This document shows, in pieces, positions 11,581-22,201 of a stretch of 64,000 nucleotides of DNA. The notes below the pieces were generated by a model. That model worked only from the letters and a program-made list of their open reading frames with translations, was not told where the DNA came from and did not search any database. The first letter of the stretch is position 1. The number at the start of each line of letters is the position of its first letter. Position numbers and translations under genes: made by a program. The stretch covers positions 229,036,861 through 229,100,860 of the forward strand of contig OW240912.1 of NCBI GenBank assembly GCA_933207985.1, given 5' to 3'. Source of the stretch: Pelobates cultripes. Lineage: Eukaryota > Chordata > Amphibia > Anura > Pelobatidae.

Positions 11581-12600
11581 TCAGACTCTGCACCTATCAA
11601 TGATCTGCTTGTTCTTGGCTGCAAGTGGTTTGTGGCTAATCTTCTTGGACTTGTCGTTCATCTTTGGAGGCTCAGGGTTGGCTTGCATGTGTCTTCCACA
11701 AAGATATTTTTAGGTCTTTGAACGGATATATTCAGAAACGTGAGACACTCCCAGTTGGAGCTGATCAGCAATGGGTGTCACCGAGGGATTGTTCTCCACT
11801 TTAAATACCTGCTTTTGTCCAACAAAATTCAAATCTCCTTTTTCCGGGGGCAGAACAGTTAATGCATTTCCTTGGGTGTGAAGTTCTTTAAAGGGAAACT
11901 ATAGTGCCAGGAAAACAAACTTGGACATTCAGCATCATTTAGGCGATCTAAAGTCGCCTTCCAGCCCGGAAGTCCCAGACAGCCACTAGAGGAGGAGTTA
12001 ACCCTAGCAGGTAATTGTTGTAGTTTAGTAAAAAATTACAATAATTACCTGCTCAGGGTTAAGGGTGATGGGACATTGCACCCAGACCACTTCAATGAGC
12101 TGAAGTGGTCTGGGTGCCTACAGTGTCCTTTTAAGTTGTTTCATTTCACCCATACAAGATCATTATTCCGAAGACTGGTGATCTGCAACTTTGTGAGTTT
12201 CCCAATATCTGGCAGCAGGGTTTCAAAATTGTTATTTAGACAGCATGAAGGGTTAGATAGAAGAACTCTCGTTTAAATTGTTGTACGTCAAATAAAGAAC
12301 TTCAAATCAAGAGCAGGCAATGTGTTCAACCTGTTATTGGCCAAATTAAGGTGTTTTTGCAGGCTGCTAATCTGTGTTGGCAGTTCTTCAATCTGGTTGT
12401 TGAAACCGTTGTGAACTTATAGCTTCTTCAAATCAGCAATGTTTGGCCGGACAGCAATCAGCTTGTTGTGGCTGAGAATCAGTTGAGTGATATGGGACAT
12501 GGTGAACAACCCTGAGACATTCAGCATATTAGGGATGCCTCTCCCACACGTGTCCATATCGGTCACATTTTTCTCCCTGCAACTTATTGACACTCCACAT
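11581..12600 (-). pseudogene. RSU1: RSU1 processed pseudogene, split by a MITE
   Basis: The minus strand carries an intronless, mutated copy of RSU1 (Ras suppressor 1), the leucine-rich-repeat partner of PINCH in integrin adhesions. From an ATG at 12600 it reads, with breaks, LFTMSHITQLILSHNKL, NNQIEELPTQISSLQK, NRLNTLP, LLPDIGKLTKLQI, KQVFKVENNPSVTPIADQ, LGVSHVSEYI and KPLAAKN. This order covers nearly the whole protein without introns, so it is a retrocopy. Damage includes a stop after the second LRR block, several frameshifts, and a T2-like MITE at 11888-12134. The MITE separates KQ from LKELHTQGN, which would otherwise be contiguous. The final TGA is at 11583-11581. A poly-A tail is no longer clear. 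It sits in a TYW1 intron in antisense orientation. Identity is secure from many matching blocks; expression is not expected. Confidence 0.93.
11888..12134. mobile_element. T2-like MITE inserted in RSU1 pseudogene
   Basis: Begins TTAAAGGGAAACTATAGTGCC and ends CAGTGTCCTTTTAA, with TTAA at 11888-11891 and 12131-12134. The body has a hairpin of CCCAGACCACTTCA and TGAAGTGGTCTGGG near the right end. The flanking RSU1 text joins perfectly if the element and one TTAA are removed, which proves a TTAA target-site duplication as in Kolobok and piggyBac elements. Confidence 0.92.
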
Positions 12601-12842
12601 TAACCCTTTAAACACCTGAAAGAACTGTAATGGTAAACACATGCGTTTTAAACCCTGTCCCCCTCTGCTTCTGGGTGGACCCAGCAGAGACTTTGCATTT
12701 ATTTTCATGTTTCATTTTATAACTTTTATATCTGTCAATGCCTCTCACTGTGAAAGCATAAAAGCTTGAGTTTAAGATGACATTGGAACCAAATGTAGGC
12801 CAAAGAGAAGTCCTCATGGGTGTTTCTTTTGAAATGTTACTA

Positions 12843-13130
12843 GATCTAGCAGATACTGCCATAGGAAAGCATTGGGTGGCTAGTGTGCATGTGGGACAAA
12901 ACGCTGCACTGCATCAATCAGAATGTCTCTTTGAGACCATCTAATAGAAATAGCAGTGTTTTACAACCACTAGAGGCACTGCATACCAGTGTCCCTCCTG
13001 TAGAATGGCAATGTTTTCAACTGCTGGGTTAAAGCCTTGTGCACCTGGCTAAACCTTCCTCATACTGTGGAAGCAGAGACGTGTCGAAGCCAGGGGAGCT
13101 CTGGATCCCCAACATAAGGTGCAAAATCGT
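12843..13130. repeat. MITE-like segment including copy of window start
   Basis: 12843-12923 equals bases 1-81 exactly. The continuation (ATAGCAGTGTTTTACAACCACTAGAGGCACTGC and beyond) has the internal phrases of the local MITE families, so it is probably a truncated element. Confidence 0.55.
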
Positions 13131-13330
13131 TTAAAGGGACACTCCAGACACCCAGACCACTTTTGCCCACTGGAGTGGTCTGGGTGCCAACTCCCACTAC
13201 CCTTAACCCTGTAAGTGTAATTATTGCAGTTTTTGTATAAACTGCAATTATTACCTTGCAGGGTTAACTTCGTGTCTATAGCACAGGTTTTCAATGCTTT
13301 CCTATGGAGAGCTCTAATGCGCGACAAGAT
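13131..13330. mobile_element. T2-like MITE, left part
   Basis: Starts TTAAAGGGACACTCC at 13131. It contains two hairpins: CACCCAGACCACT with AGTGGTCTGGGTG, and GTAATTATTGCAGTTT with AAACTGCAATTATTAC. The right terminus was not found. Confidence 0.7.
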
Positions 13331-13624
13331 TACCTGGCTAGAAGAAGGGGAAGGTCGCCTGTACGGACCTATATACGCTTATCCCTGAGCTTGGCGTTAA
13401 GCTCAGGAGAATGTGAGTGCATTATTGCTTTTGGTATTTATTATTAAGATTTACAATGTTACACTATTGGAGTTCTTTCTTTCCTCTGTTTTAGGTATAC
13501 TTTATATGGTATTCCGACCATCTACATCGGGACATATTTTTCTGGCTAGGTTCAGTCCTACTGTATGTATGTAGCGCTACACCTCTTTTTTGTATTTTAT
13601 GCCTCTATTGTCTGTCTAAAACAG

Positions 13625-14545
13625 AGCTTCATATTAATCCTCTTCTGTTCCTCTCCCTACAAATTGATGGGATGAGAATCAGCCTGTTCTTATATCGCTG
13701 CCTTGGTGTTAACTTTCATTTTGGCCTCACGTTTACCCTTCATATCCAGTCTCTTACTAAATCCAGCCAGTTACATCTTAAAAACATTACCTTTTTGCCC
13801 CTTTGTCTTACAAGATGCTACTAAGGAGCTGGCTAATGCTCTTGTAATTTCTTGTATTGACTACTGTAATTATCTTCTAATTGTTCTCCCCAGATAGCAT
13901 ACTGCCCCCTACAGTCCACAATAATCTCTACTGTTGCTCCTTTCATGCATCACTTTTCTGCCAATCGTTACATTGGCTTCTTGTACTCTATAGAATTCAA
14001 TTCTTGCTATTAACGCTTCCCTACAATGAGTTAAACCACTCTACCTACTGCTACATTTCTTCACTAGTTCACTAGGTATTCCCTGTCACTATTCATAGGT
14101 ATTCCCCTATCTGCTTCTTGTACTTGTGCAGCTACCTCACATTTGCAGGACTTCTAGGAGGTGGCACCATTCTTATACAACAGCCTGCCTCCCCCATCAG
14201 ACTCTTCCCTAGTCTCCAATCCTTAAAGAAGTTTCTAAAAACCCACCTCTTCAGAATAGCCCATCGACTCTCAGGGGAACTGTCATTATTCTCTTAACTT
14301 AATTAGTTGTGTTCTCTGCTACTTCTCCAGCTTGTCACTTAGTTCCTAAACACCACTCTATTTTCCTATTGTGTTTTTTACCTTACCTCCTCTAATTTTT
14401 AAGCATGTTTGAGCAGTGTCCTCATCAATGTATGCCAAATTTGTAATCATTTATCTCTGTTATTGTCAGATTTCCCTTTACTGTTCAGCTCTGCAGAAGT
14501 AATTGGGGCTCTATAAATACTACTACTACTACTAAATAATAAGAA
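13625..14545 (+). mobile_element. L2-like LINE, degraded 3' end of reverse transcriptase ORF
   Basis: Pieces of the L2/CR1-type C-terminal reverse-transcriptase region survive in shifting frames: LGVNFHFGLTFTLHIQSL, ELANALVISCIDYCNYL, then RIQFLLLTLPYNELNH and LKKFLKTHLF just before the end. The 3' terminus reads GGGGCTCTATAAATACTACT with an ACT microsatellite, the usual L2-type tail. Many stops; inactive. A short piece of the same element, TTCACTAGGTATTCCC, is also found near 16170. Confidence 0.75.
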
Positions 14546-14699
14546 TTCCGATTCAAAGGCCAATAATAGTTTCCAATGGCTATCAAAACACTGTTATATA
14601 ATGCTTGATCAAAATAAACATAATTTCTAAGTCTTGTTCATTGTTATTGGTGCTCTATTTTTTTTTTATTTGCTAGCTTACTAAATCTGTACTGTATAA

Positions 14700-14790
14700 T
14701 TGGTTTTAGTGGTCCTATTATTATCATCGCCATTTCTATAGCTCCAACGTATTCCATAGCGTTTTACAATACATAATTATTTTAGCTGAA
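14700..14790 (-). mobile_element. Possible LINE 3'-end fragment
   Basis: CCTATTATTATCATCGCCATTTCTATAGCTCC and GTATTCCATAGCGTTTTACAA resemble, in inverse orientation, the widespread vertebrate LINE/SINE 3' ends that terminate in a trinucleotide array. Short and diverged. Confidence 0.4.
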
Positions 14791-15955
14791 AGAAAAATCT
14801 GAAATAGACATGTGTTCAATGCAAATCTATCTAATGTGTGTGTCAAATAACCAATGATCGTAAAAATGCAACTTTGCAATGCAAGAATTTCTGTGCCCAA
14901 ATATTGGTTCTATAGGAAAAATAAGTGCATATTAAAATGTAGCAATAACTTAATGACCACGTTAATAGCGTCTGACGAGATTTAATGGCTGTAATTACCT
15001 GTTAAACACTCATCTGTGACTAGGCTTCTGTGGTAAACACATTTTATGTACATCCTCTCCTTAAGGTATCCGCCTATTGCTTTTTTGACGTGTTATCTGC
15101 CTTTTTCCTCATCATTATTTGTCTTGCTTTTTACCATTAAATTGTGGCTGGAGAGTGCATTTTCAGTTCTTGTAGCTTGTATTAGGTAATGCAGTCTGTG
15201 ACTTTTCTAGTGTTGACACCAAATGACAGACATGTCTCTTTGTAATTATACACACAGGTATTTTGTTTTTGTTTTCTTGAACTGTAACTGCTTCAGTAAA
15301 AGTTCTTGTGTATTCAGCACTTTGGAGAGCTCCTTTCTGCTGTACCTAAGAGTTTCTAAATTAGAATAAATAAATGCGCATTGTATGCTTTCAACAAAAA
15401 TTTCTTACACAGGCCTCAATTTAATATTTTTGGATAAACTTAAAATATTTAAATATCACAAGATCAGATATAAAATATAGATTAGGTATATCAACATATT
15501 AAAACATTAAAAAATATATTAAATAATTTGAAAATGTTATCCACAAATACTAATTTGGGGCCATAGGTGGTGCTCAAAGTAAAGTCAGCAATGTAAGACA
15601 CATGATATTTGTTGTGACCTTTTAATGAGAGAGAAATAAATATATACATTTCTCTTTAGAAGGAGCAAAATACCAACCATCATAGCAACATTTTATGCTG
15701 CTGAGTAGTTAAATGGACAGTGATCCAAAGGTGGTGTCTCTAGAATTGGTGTAGTAAATCCTAAATCTATATTAAAAAGATTGTTAGTAGATAGTAAAAA
15801 GATTAAAAAATTTCATATGCTATTCACATTTTCTCTAATTGCACCTGTAAGTTCCAGTCATGCTGAATAGGATCCTAATGTTTATGTTCATGAATTACAT
15901 TTGACTCATATATTTAATGCTATTCACATTCTGCAGCAGATTATATATATATACT
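14791..15955 (+). other. TYW1 intron, no gene; possible conserved non-coding segment
   Basis: No exon seen. About 14975-15230 is higher-complexity sequence with TTTAATGGCTGTAATTACC and no repeat family I recognise, a candidate conserved element only. 15440-15540 is nearly pure A/T. Confidence 0.4.
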
Positions 15956-16212
15956 TTAAAGGAACACTATAGTCACCAGAACAACTACAGCTTAATGTAG
16001 TGGTTCTGGTGTCTATAGCCTGTCCCTTCAGGTTTCCTAATATAAACACTATTCCGAGAAATACTTTTAAGAGAGCCTAGGAACACCTCCTGGGTCAGTG
16101 CCTTTACATTCTAGCTATTAACACTTCCCTACTATGAGCTCAACAACTCTACCTACTGCTACATTTCTTCACAAGTTCACTAGGTATTCCCCAGTGCAGC
16201 ACATGGAGACAC
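15956..16212. mobile_element. T2-like MITE, left part, with L2 piece
   Basis: Starts TTAAAGGAACACTATAGTCACC at 15956 and runs through CTACAGCTTAATGTAGTGG into AAACACTATTCCGAGAAA. From about 16085 it carries a fragment of the same L2 element found at 13.6-14.5 kb (CTATGAGCTCAACAACTCTACC). The next MITE is inserted at 16213. Confidence 0.7.
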
Positions 16213-16654
16213 TTAAAGGGACACTATAGTCACCCAGACCACTTCAGCTCAATGAAGTCGTCTGGCTGCCAGGTACCTCAGGTTTTAACTCTTCAGATGC
16301 AAAAATAGCAGTTTCTGAGAAACTGCTATGTTTACATTGCAGGGTTAATCCACCCTCTAGTGGCTGTCTTCCTGACAGCCGCTAGAGGCGCTTCTGCAAC
16401 GCTGGATGCGAAAATCGCAGCCAGCGTGCAGAACGTCCATAGGAAAGCATTGAGAAATGCTTTCCTATGGACTGTTTAAATGCGCGCACGGCTCTTGCCG
16501 CGCATTCCGCTCCACGCGGGAGCCCGGCTCTGGATTAAAGTAAGTAAATTAAGGGGTTTTAACCCCTTCAGCGCCAAAGGAGGGGGACTCCGAGGGAGGG
16601 GGGAGTCCTAAGGAGTATAAATGAGTTTTTCCTGACACTATAGTGATCCTTTAA
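16213..16654. mobile_element. Complete T2-like MITE (442 bp)
   Basis: Left end TTAAAGGGACACTATAGTCACC, right end CTGACACTATAGTGATCCTTTAA; TTAA at both ends. Internal hairpins include CATAGCAGTTTCTCAGAAAC-type arms and TCCATAGGAAAGCAT with ATGCTTTCCTATGGA. It has a GC-rich centre (GCGCGCACGGCTC). The flanks GAGACACT and CGTTTCTC join across one TTAA. Confidence 0.88.
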
Positions 16655-16975
16655 CGTTTCTCATAGAGATGCATTGATTAAAGTGAAGCTAAGTGGCACA
16701 GTGTGGCGTTTTGCTGCACATGAACATTTGCCTCTTAATGCTTTCCTATGGCAAAGCAATGGATTGGCTAATTTCAGTCATCATGTTTGAGAATCTCAGC
16801 CGCTGAGGCGGAGAGGGACCAGGCCAGCCGTGTCGAGACCAGTGCAATGTGGCAGAAACGTTGAGCTAAATTAACTTTTTAAAAGAAACAATGGGAGCCG
16901 GAACCTAAACATGTATTTTACTATTATAGTGTCAGAAATACAGCTTTGTGTTTCTGACACTAGTGTTTCTTTTGC
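16655..16975. repeat. MITE-like sequence continuing around the 442-bp insertion
   Basis: Contains ATGCTTTCCTATGGCAAAGC and ends with CAGAAATACAGCTTTGTG then TTTCTGACACTAGTG, a short terminal-like hairpin. It is probably the interrupted right half of another element. Confidence 0.45.
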
Positions 16976-17787
16976 GTATTCTTTTGCATTTAGTTTTTAC
17001 ACAAAACATTCAAATATTATTTTAGGCAATAAGTCACAGTATACAATTTTCATGCAGCTGGTATGAATAAGAAGTAGCTTGGCTCCTGATTCAGCATGCA
17101 CAAGTATTTTGTGGTTTGTGTTTAAGCCACAATAGATATGTTGGGTCACCGCTCTCCACCCAGACTCTCACTATCCTCAGGTGGTCACTCCCTGGCTAGT
17201 AAAGCTGTGAGTAACAGCTGCTGAACCAAAACCAGCTGTTTGTAAATTATGTTTTGCAGGCTCAGAATTTCCTGTATATAGGTAGTGCTCTGTATAATGC
17301 TAAATTCCAGACCAGAGTTTAATAATTGGACCAGTTACAAAATGTTTGTGCTGATCACTCCACATATACAACTTCAACCCAGAATTGCACTCTATACATA
17401 GCCCACAATAAGTTTTTATTCAGCCTAGTAAAGAACAGTGACAATGTGTCACCATAATATTCTATATTAAAAACCCTGTGCTGACATTGAATGTCCTTCT
17501 CACTGAAGAATTTATAGAGCTACAGATGGTAAATAAGCAGGACATTTCATATTTGCTTAGGCACTACACAGACCAGATTGTGCAGAATGACACTGGTTAT
17601 TTTGGGGTTAATATTGCTAATGTGCCAGTTTAAAATCTCAACAGATATTTATTACATTTTTATTGTACTTTTAATATTTCCTTAAACAATTCAAAAATGG
17701 TTCTCATATTTTCAAATGTTAACCTGTTAATGCCTCTCAAATGATGTAGTTGAGATAATGAACAGGTGTATGTTGGTATGCTTGGAT

Positions 17788-17915
17788 CAGGAGTAGGCAA
17801 CCTCCGGCACTTGTGAACTACAACTCCCCTAATGCTCTTACAGTCTTACTGCTTACAAAGCATCATGGGAGATGTAGTCCACTGTATCTTGCATGCCAAA
17901 GTATGCCTACCTCTG
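17788..17915. mobile_element. Short hAT-like element
   Basis: Left end CAGGAGTAGGCAACC; right end GTATGCCTACCTCTG, which reads CAGAGGTAGGCATAC inverted. The inner arms ACTACAACTCCC and GGGAGATGTAGT also pair. No 8-bp target duplication was seen. It lies about 60 bp before TYW1 exon 3. Confidence 0.6.
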
Positions 17916-17976
17916 CTTTTAGTAATTTATAGCATGTCAATAGCTTATGACTATAAAATCGTTTCTCATTCCTCAG

Positions 17977-18112
17977 GTGTCTGGAGCCAGTCACCCAACT
18001 GTATGTGAGTGTGGATGCAAGTACTAAAGACAGTCTCAAGAAAATTGATCGCCCACTCTTCAAGGATTTTTGGCAAAGATTTATTGACAGCTTGAAGGCC
18101 TTGGCAGAAAAG
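17977..18112 (+). CDS. TYW1: TYW1 internal exon: radical-SAM domain, third in window
   Basis: A 136-bp exon. G at 17977 completes the arginine codon opened at 10060-10061; then CLEPVTQLYVSVDASTKDSL, KKIDRPLFKDFWQRFIDSL and KALAEK follow, ending in phase 0 at AAG|GTAAAA. The acceptor is TTTCTCATTCCTCAG. The VSVDASTKDSLKKIDRPLF block is a hallmark of TYW1 and lies in the middle strands of the radical-SAM barrel. The next expected segment in vertebrates begins near QQRTVYRLTLVKAW. I searched by eye to the end of the window and did not find it. That fits a long intron, or an exon missed among repeats, or an assembly break. Confidence 0.97.
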
Positions 18113-18292
18113 GTAAAATATGGAATTTTATTAACATGGAGTTTAATTTACATATATTTAAGTGCATACCAATGTTGCGGTTTTCCCCGGCCGTTAAATA
18201 GGATTATAGCCGTGTTTAGATTTTCTTGTCACTGCATGATAGTAATATTTTGGAAGAATTATTGTTGACTTACAACATACAATGTGATTAAT

Positions 18293-18780
18293 TAAAGGAA
18301 CACTTGAAGGTGCTAAAAACAAACCACAAACGTTGGTTTGTAACCTTATCGTGTTCCTTTATTACTTTAGATTCTTTTATTCCCCTACCTTTAAAAATGT
18401 ACAAAAAAAATGCCAGAAAGCTTACTTGTAATCCAACGTTAGGACAGTCTCCTCTAGGCGGCCACCTCTCCTCCTCTGAGATCATTATGCTTCACTGAAT
18501 TACAATCACAATGCTCTGCCAAACCTGTGCTTCTATGTGAAGCATTGGATGCATGCAGCATCATCCTGATGACATGATGAGAATAATAGTTGAGGCCTTC
18601 TGAGTTCTTAAGGAGGATGTTCCTCTAGTGGATGTCAGGTAACCACTAAAGATGTACACTCTAGTAAATGTATCTAATGCCATTTCAGAAACTGCAATGT
18701 TTTACATTGACAGAGAATTTGGTAGTGACTATTCATCAAAACATTAAGAGGTAGTGGTTTTGGTATTTAGTTTTCATTTT
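18293..18780. mobile_element. Possible old T2-like MITE
   Basis: Begins TTAAAGGAACACTTGAAGGTGC, and near 18750 there is GGTAGTGGTTTTGGTATTTAG before TTTTAAGG. The inner sequence is too diverged to place the right terminus with confidence. Confidence 0.4.
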
Positions 18781-19055
18781 AAGGCTTGTGTTCTCTAGTG
18801 ACTTCTTTAAATACCAGTTGAGCAAATCTTGTTTTGATAAGAGTAGCTGTCACTTCTCTGAAACATTTTCATTCCATGTAGTAAATGCTATTTAAGTATG
18901 TACTCGATGAGTGCATTTCAGATAAGTATGAAATGCTTATTGTTACAGCAATTGAGTATAGAGGTTTACATCATCTTTTTGTGGTGCTCTGGGCACACTC
19001 AGCCATTTTCTGGCAAATGTGATTGTATGAGTTCATATGTGTGTGGCCATAGAAG

Positions 19056-19323
19056 TTAAAGGAACACTGGATTCCTGAACCAATAGTGTTAAAAACATGT
19101 TGGATGACTCACTCCACATTCCCTCCTCAGAAAGGCTTTGAACTCACCTTTATTCCAGCGCCACGTGAGTTTGCCGTTATCAGCCCTCTTGCCTTAGATA
19201 ATCGAATTTGCTAAAATCCGCCATTCCAATGAGGCTAATAATAAGGCTAATTCTCTGAAAAAGCAGTGTTTACATTAAGTACATTAGTGTACATTTGTTC
19301 TGATGACTATAATGTCCCTTTAA
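19056..19323. mobile_element. T2-like MITE (268 bp)
   Basis: TTAAAGGAACACTGGATTCC at the left; GATGACTATAATGTCCCTTTAA at the right, with TTAA at both ends. No coding capacity. Confidence 0.8.
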
Positions 19324-19929
19324 GTTTAGTATCAGACATACAATTTAAATTAAATCAAAATACAACAAAGTTTAAGCCAAAGCTATGAGTTAGCTAGCCA
19401 TTGGTTTGTGTCAAAATGTCATAAATTAACTCTCCACTCTCATTTTCCTATGCTTTCATTAGTACATTAAGAAATTTAAACAAAAGTTAAATAAATATGA
19501 AACTTGTTTAAGTTACTGCATTTGCTAGTAATACCCATCATCTGCAGTGAGGTCTGCCACGTATGTTCTGTTACACTGCTAAGCTTTACACATTAGCAGT
19601 GCTTTATAGAGGCAACAAGGTTTTATGGGAGTTGTAGTTAAGTTGTTAACATTCTCCTGTAGACCGCAAACAGCTGAACTGTAACTTTTGACATAATGTG
19701 CAGTAATATATTAGGAGCTTGAAAACAATCATTCCATCAAGTGGGCTTGTGGAACTAAACTAATATTTAGTTAAAAATAAAATAAAGACACACAGTATAA
19801 ACACCACACCCTCCGTATAGTTAACGGTAACTTAATCCAGATATTTGTGCATACATGAATGCTAAATATTTAAACACATGCTTTGTGTCTGTATATTGTG
19901 TTGAAGACAGAGTTATAGACATACATTCA
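19324..19929 (+). other. TYW1 intron, no gene seen
   Basis: AT-rich intron. A small block at about 19560-19680 (TTTTATGGGAGTTGTAGTTAA) resembles the inner arm of hAT-like repeats. Confidence 0.4.
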
Positions 19930-20311
19930 TTAAGAGAACACTCCAAGTACCATAACCACTACAGCTTGAAGTGCCCTTGTGCTCCTCTAGGGCAAGTATT
20001 TAAAGCAGTTGTGAAAGGTTTGCAACTTACCTGGGGCAAGCTGATTGCCCATCGCTGCCCCTTATGGAGCCATAAGCACTTGCAAGGAGCTTCTGATAGC
20101 TTTACTCTGCTACAGCCTGCCACGCTGGGCAGACTTATTGACAGAGAGTGTCAGCTAAGTGCGCTGTCATTGAGTACCTACTTGTCTGAATGCAGAGCTT
20201 TCGGGCAGCAGGCATGGTGGTGATGCGCGCACACAAAAGACGCAAGGTAATTGTCAAATTGAGCCACTAGATTGGGCTGTAATAGGTATGGTGCTCAGAG
20301 TGTTTCTTTAA
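19930..20311. mobile_element. TTAA-flanked MITE (382 bp)
   Basis: Termini TTAAGAGAACACTCCAAGTACC and CTCAGAGTGTTTCTTTAA form inverted repeats of about 15 bp. The open frame of 122 codons inside has no known similarity and is probably chance. Confidence 0.78.
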
Positions 20312-20576
20312 AGATACTCCATAATGACTCAAAGTCTGTCTAAAATGTTCCTAACTCGCTATCCGTTTTATTTATGTTATGAATTACCATTTAATATCTG
20401 TCTACCCAGACTTCTAGCTCTGTAGGAATGATAATCATGCATGATCAGTAATCATGAATATTCCACTTCAGTTTATGTACAGATTTATACTCTTTTGTGA
20501 TTGGGCTGTTAATTTACAGTTTTAAAAATTGCATTCACTCGACAAGCAATATAGATTTTTTTTTTTTCTGTGCTTG

Positions 20577-21619
20577 TTAAAGTGGCTCTGTCCTCCTTTG
20601 CGTGGATGGAATTCAATAGACAACTGCTACTTCCCTGCAGTTTGATGGACGTTGCCTGCTTGAATGACACGTCCTTATGTAGTTTAAATGATGTGACATC
20701 ACACCCGTCCTTGAAGTGAGCACAACATCTAGGCGACCCCATTATCATACTTTTTGGAGTCGTAGAGATGACGGAACCAATCAGAATGTGTAAGCCTATA
20801 TAAAGCATATTTAGGCCCTTGTGCAGTGCCATATCTTGTTTTTTGCCCTGATACACGTTTATTGCTTATAGTTAGTCTCTCTTGATATCCTTATATTGAC
20901 CTTGGCTTTTATGTGTATTTCTGGTATCCTGATCCGGTTGTTTAATAGTTTATCCGGATTTCTTTTATCCTAACCTTCGCTATTACTGACTTTGTCTTTA
21001 TTTATCTTATGTTAAATCCAGCTACTCTAAAGTCTGGTTATATGTCTATTTAGTATCTGTTTGTGGGATTTGCCATTTCCTGTAAGTTATGGTACGACCC
21101 TGTGACACTGGGGTCTTTGCATAATTAGCAAAGATCCCCATACAGTAACTTTACCGCGGGGTGTCCACTTGCCGCGATGTGCATGGGAAGGTGAGTTATC
21201 CCATGTTCTTTTGTCAGAGGCCCCTCTCATGCTTTCGGAGCTTCAGCTGCCATCCGGTCTGCTCTTTAGCTCCTGGTGGTTTAATTGCCTGAAACCCACA
21301 TCAGTGTTGGATTCTCTTCCAAGCAAGAGTAAAGCAATGTGGTATATGTAGGATCTGGTGAGACTGCAAGATCCTCACATACAGAGCCTTTTCCCCTTGA
21401 GCTGACGCTAGCAAGGGCTTGGGGCTTGACAAAAGGTAGCTCCATCTTTTAGTCAAGCTTGTCACTCATAGGTAAAATACCAAGACAAATAAGTCCCAAC
21501 CTTATCTTAATATATCTTTTAACATCAATGGAATTTCAGTAAAATTCCTACACAGTCAATATGAGTATTAAATAATTATTTTCTCATTTTCAAAAAGGGT
21601 GGTGACCGTTCCACTTTAA
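20577..21619. mobile_element. Longer TTAA-flanked DNA element (1043 bp)
   Basis: Left end TTAAAGTGGCTCTGTC and right end GGTGACCGTTCCACTTTAA match as imperfect terminal inverted repeats (TTAAAGTGG then GTC after four mismatches). No transposase is recognisable. The interior has promoter-like text (TCTATATAAAGC near 20800) and open frames under 100 codons. It is a separate family from the short T2-like MITEs, but the TTAA target is shared. Confidence 0.65.
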
Positions 21620-21737
21620 AGAGGTCTGTGTTCCATACTTTTACAGGTCTAATTGAGCAGATGATAGTGTAAAAAGTTAGCATTTAGCGAGTTTAATAGT
21701 TTACATTTAGAACACATCTATAGGTATGTTTATATTC

Positions 21738-22201
21738 TTAAAGGACCACTATAGTGCCAGGAAAACAAACTCGTTTTCATGGCACTCTAGTGCCCTGAGG
21801 GTGCCCCCACCCTCGTGGTCCCACTCCCGTGGCGCTGAAGGGGGAAGAAGGGGGTTAAACACTCGCCTTTCTCCAGTGCTGGGGACTCTCCTCCCTCTTC
21901 TGATGTCATCGGCTGAATGCGCATGTGCGGCAAGAGCCACGCGTGCATTTAATCAGTCCATAGGAAAGCATTCTCAATGCTTTCCTATGGACGCTGGCGT
22001 CTTATCGCAGTGAGAAGCGCGGAATCGCCTCTAGCGGCTGTCAATGAGACAGCCGCTAAAGGCTGGTTTAACCCTATTGTAAACATAGCAGTTTCTCTGA
22101 AACTGCTATGTTTACAGCTGCAGGGTTAATCCTAGATAGACCTGGCACCCAGACCATTTCATTGAGCTGAAGTGGTCTGGGTGCCTATAGTGGTCCTTTA
22201 A
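21738..22201. mobile_element. Complete T2-like MITE (464 bp), reference copy
   Basis: Left TTAAAGGACCACTATAGTGCC, right GGGTGCCTATAGTGGTCCTTTAA. Internal structure in order: CCAGGAAAACAAACTCGTTT near-hairpin, GC-rich centre, TCCATAGGAAAGCATT with its inverse, CTAGCGGCTGTC with GACAGCCGCTA, AACATAGCAGTTTC with GAAACTGCTATGTT, and CCAGACCATTTCA with TGAAGTGGTCTGG. It is the best-preserved copy, and the others can be compared with it. Confidence 0.9.

Noticed and set aside
17788..17915. 8-bp target duplication around the short hAT-like element
   Set aside because: The octamers on the two sides (GCTTGGAT and CTTTTAGT) do not match, so only the inverted termini support it.
19855..20223. 122-codon open frame as a gene
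   Set aside because: It crosses the border of a TTAA-flanked MITE and has no similarity or splice support.
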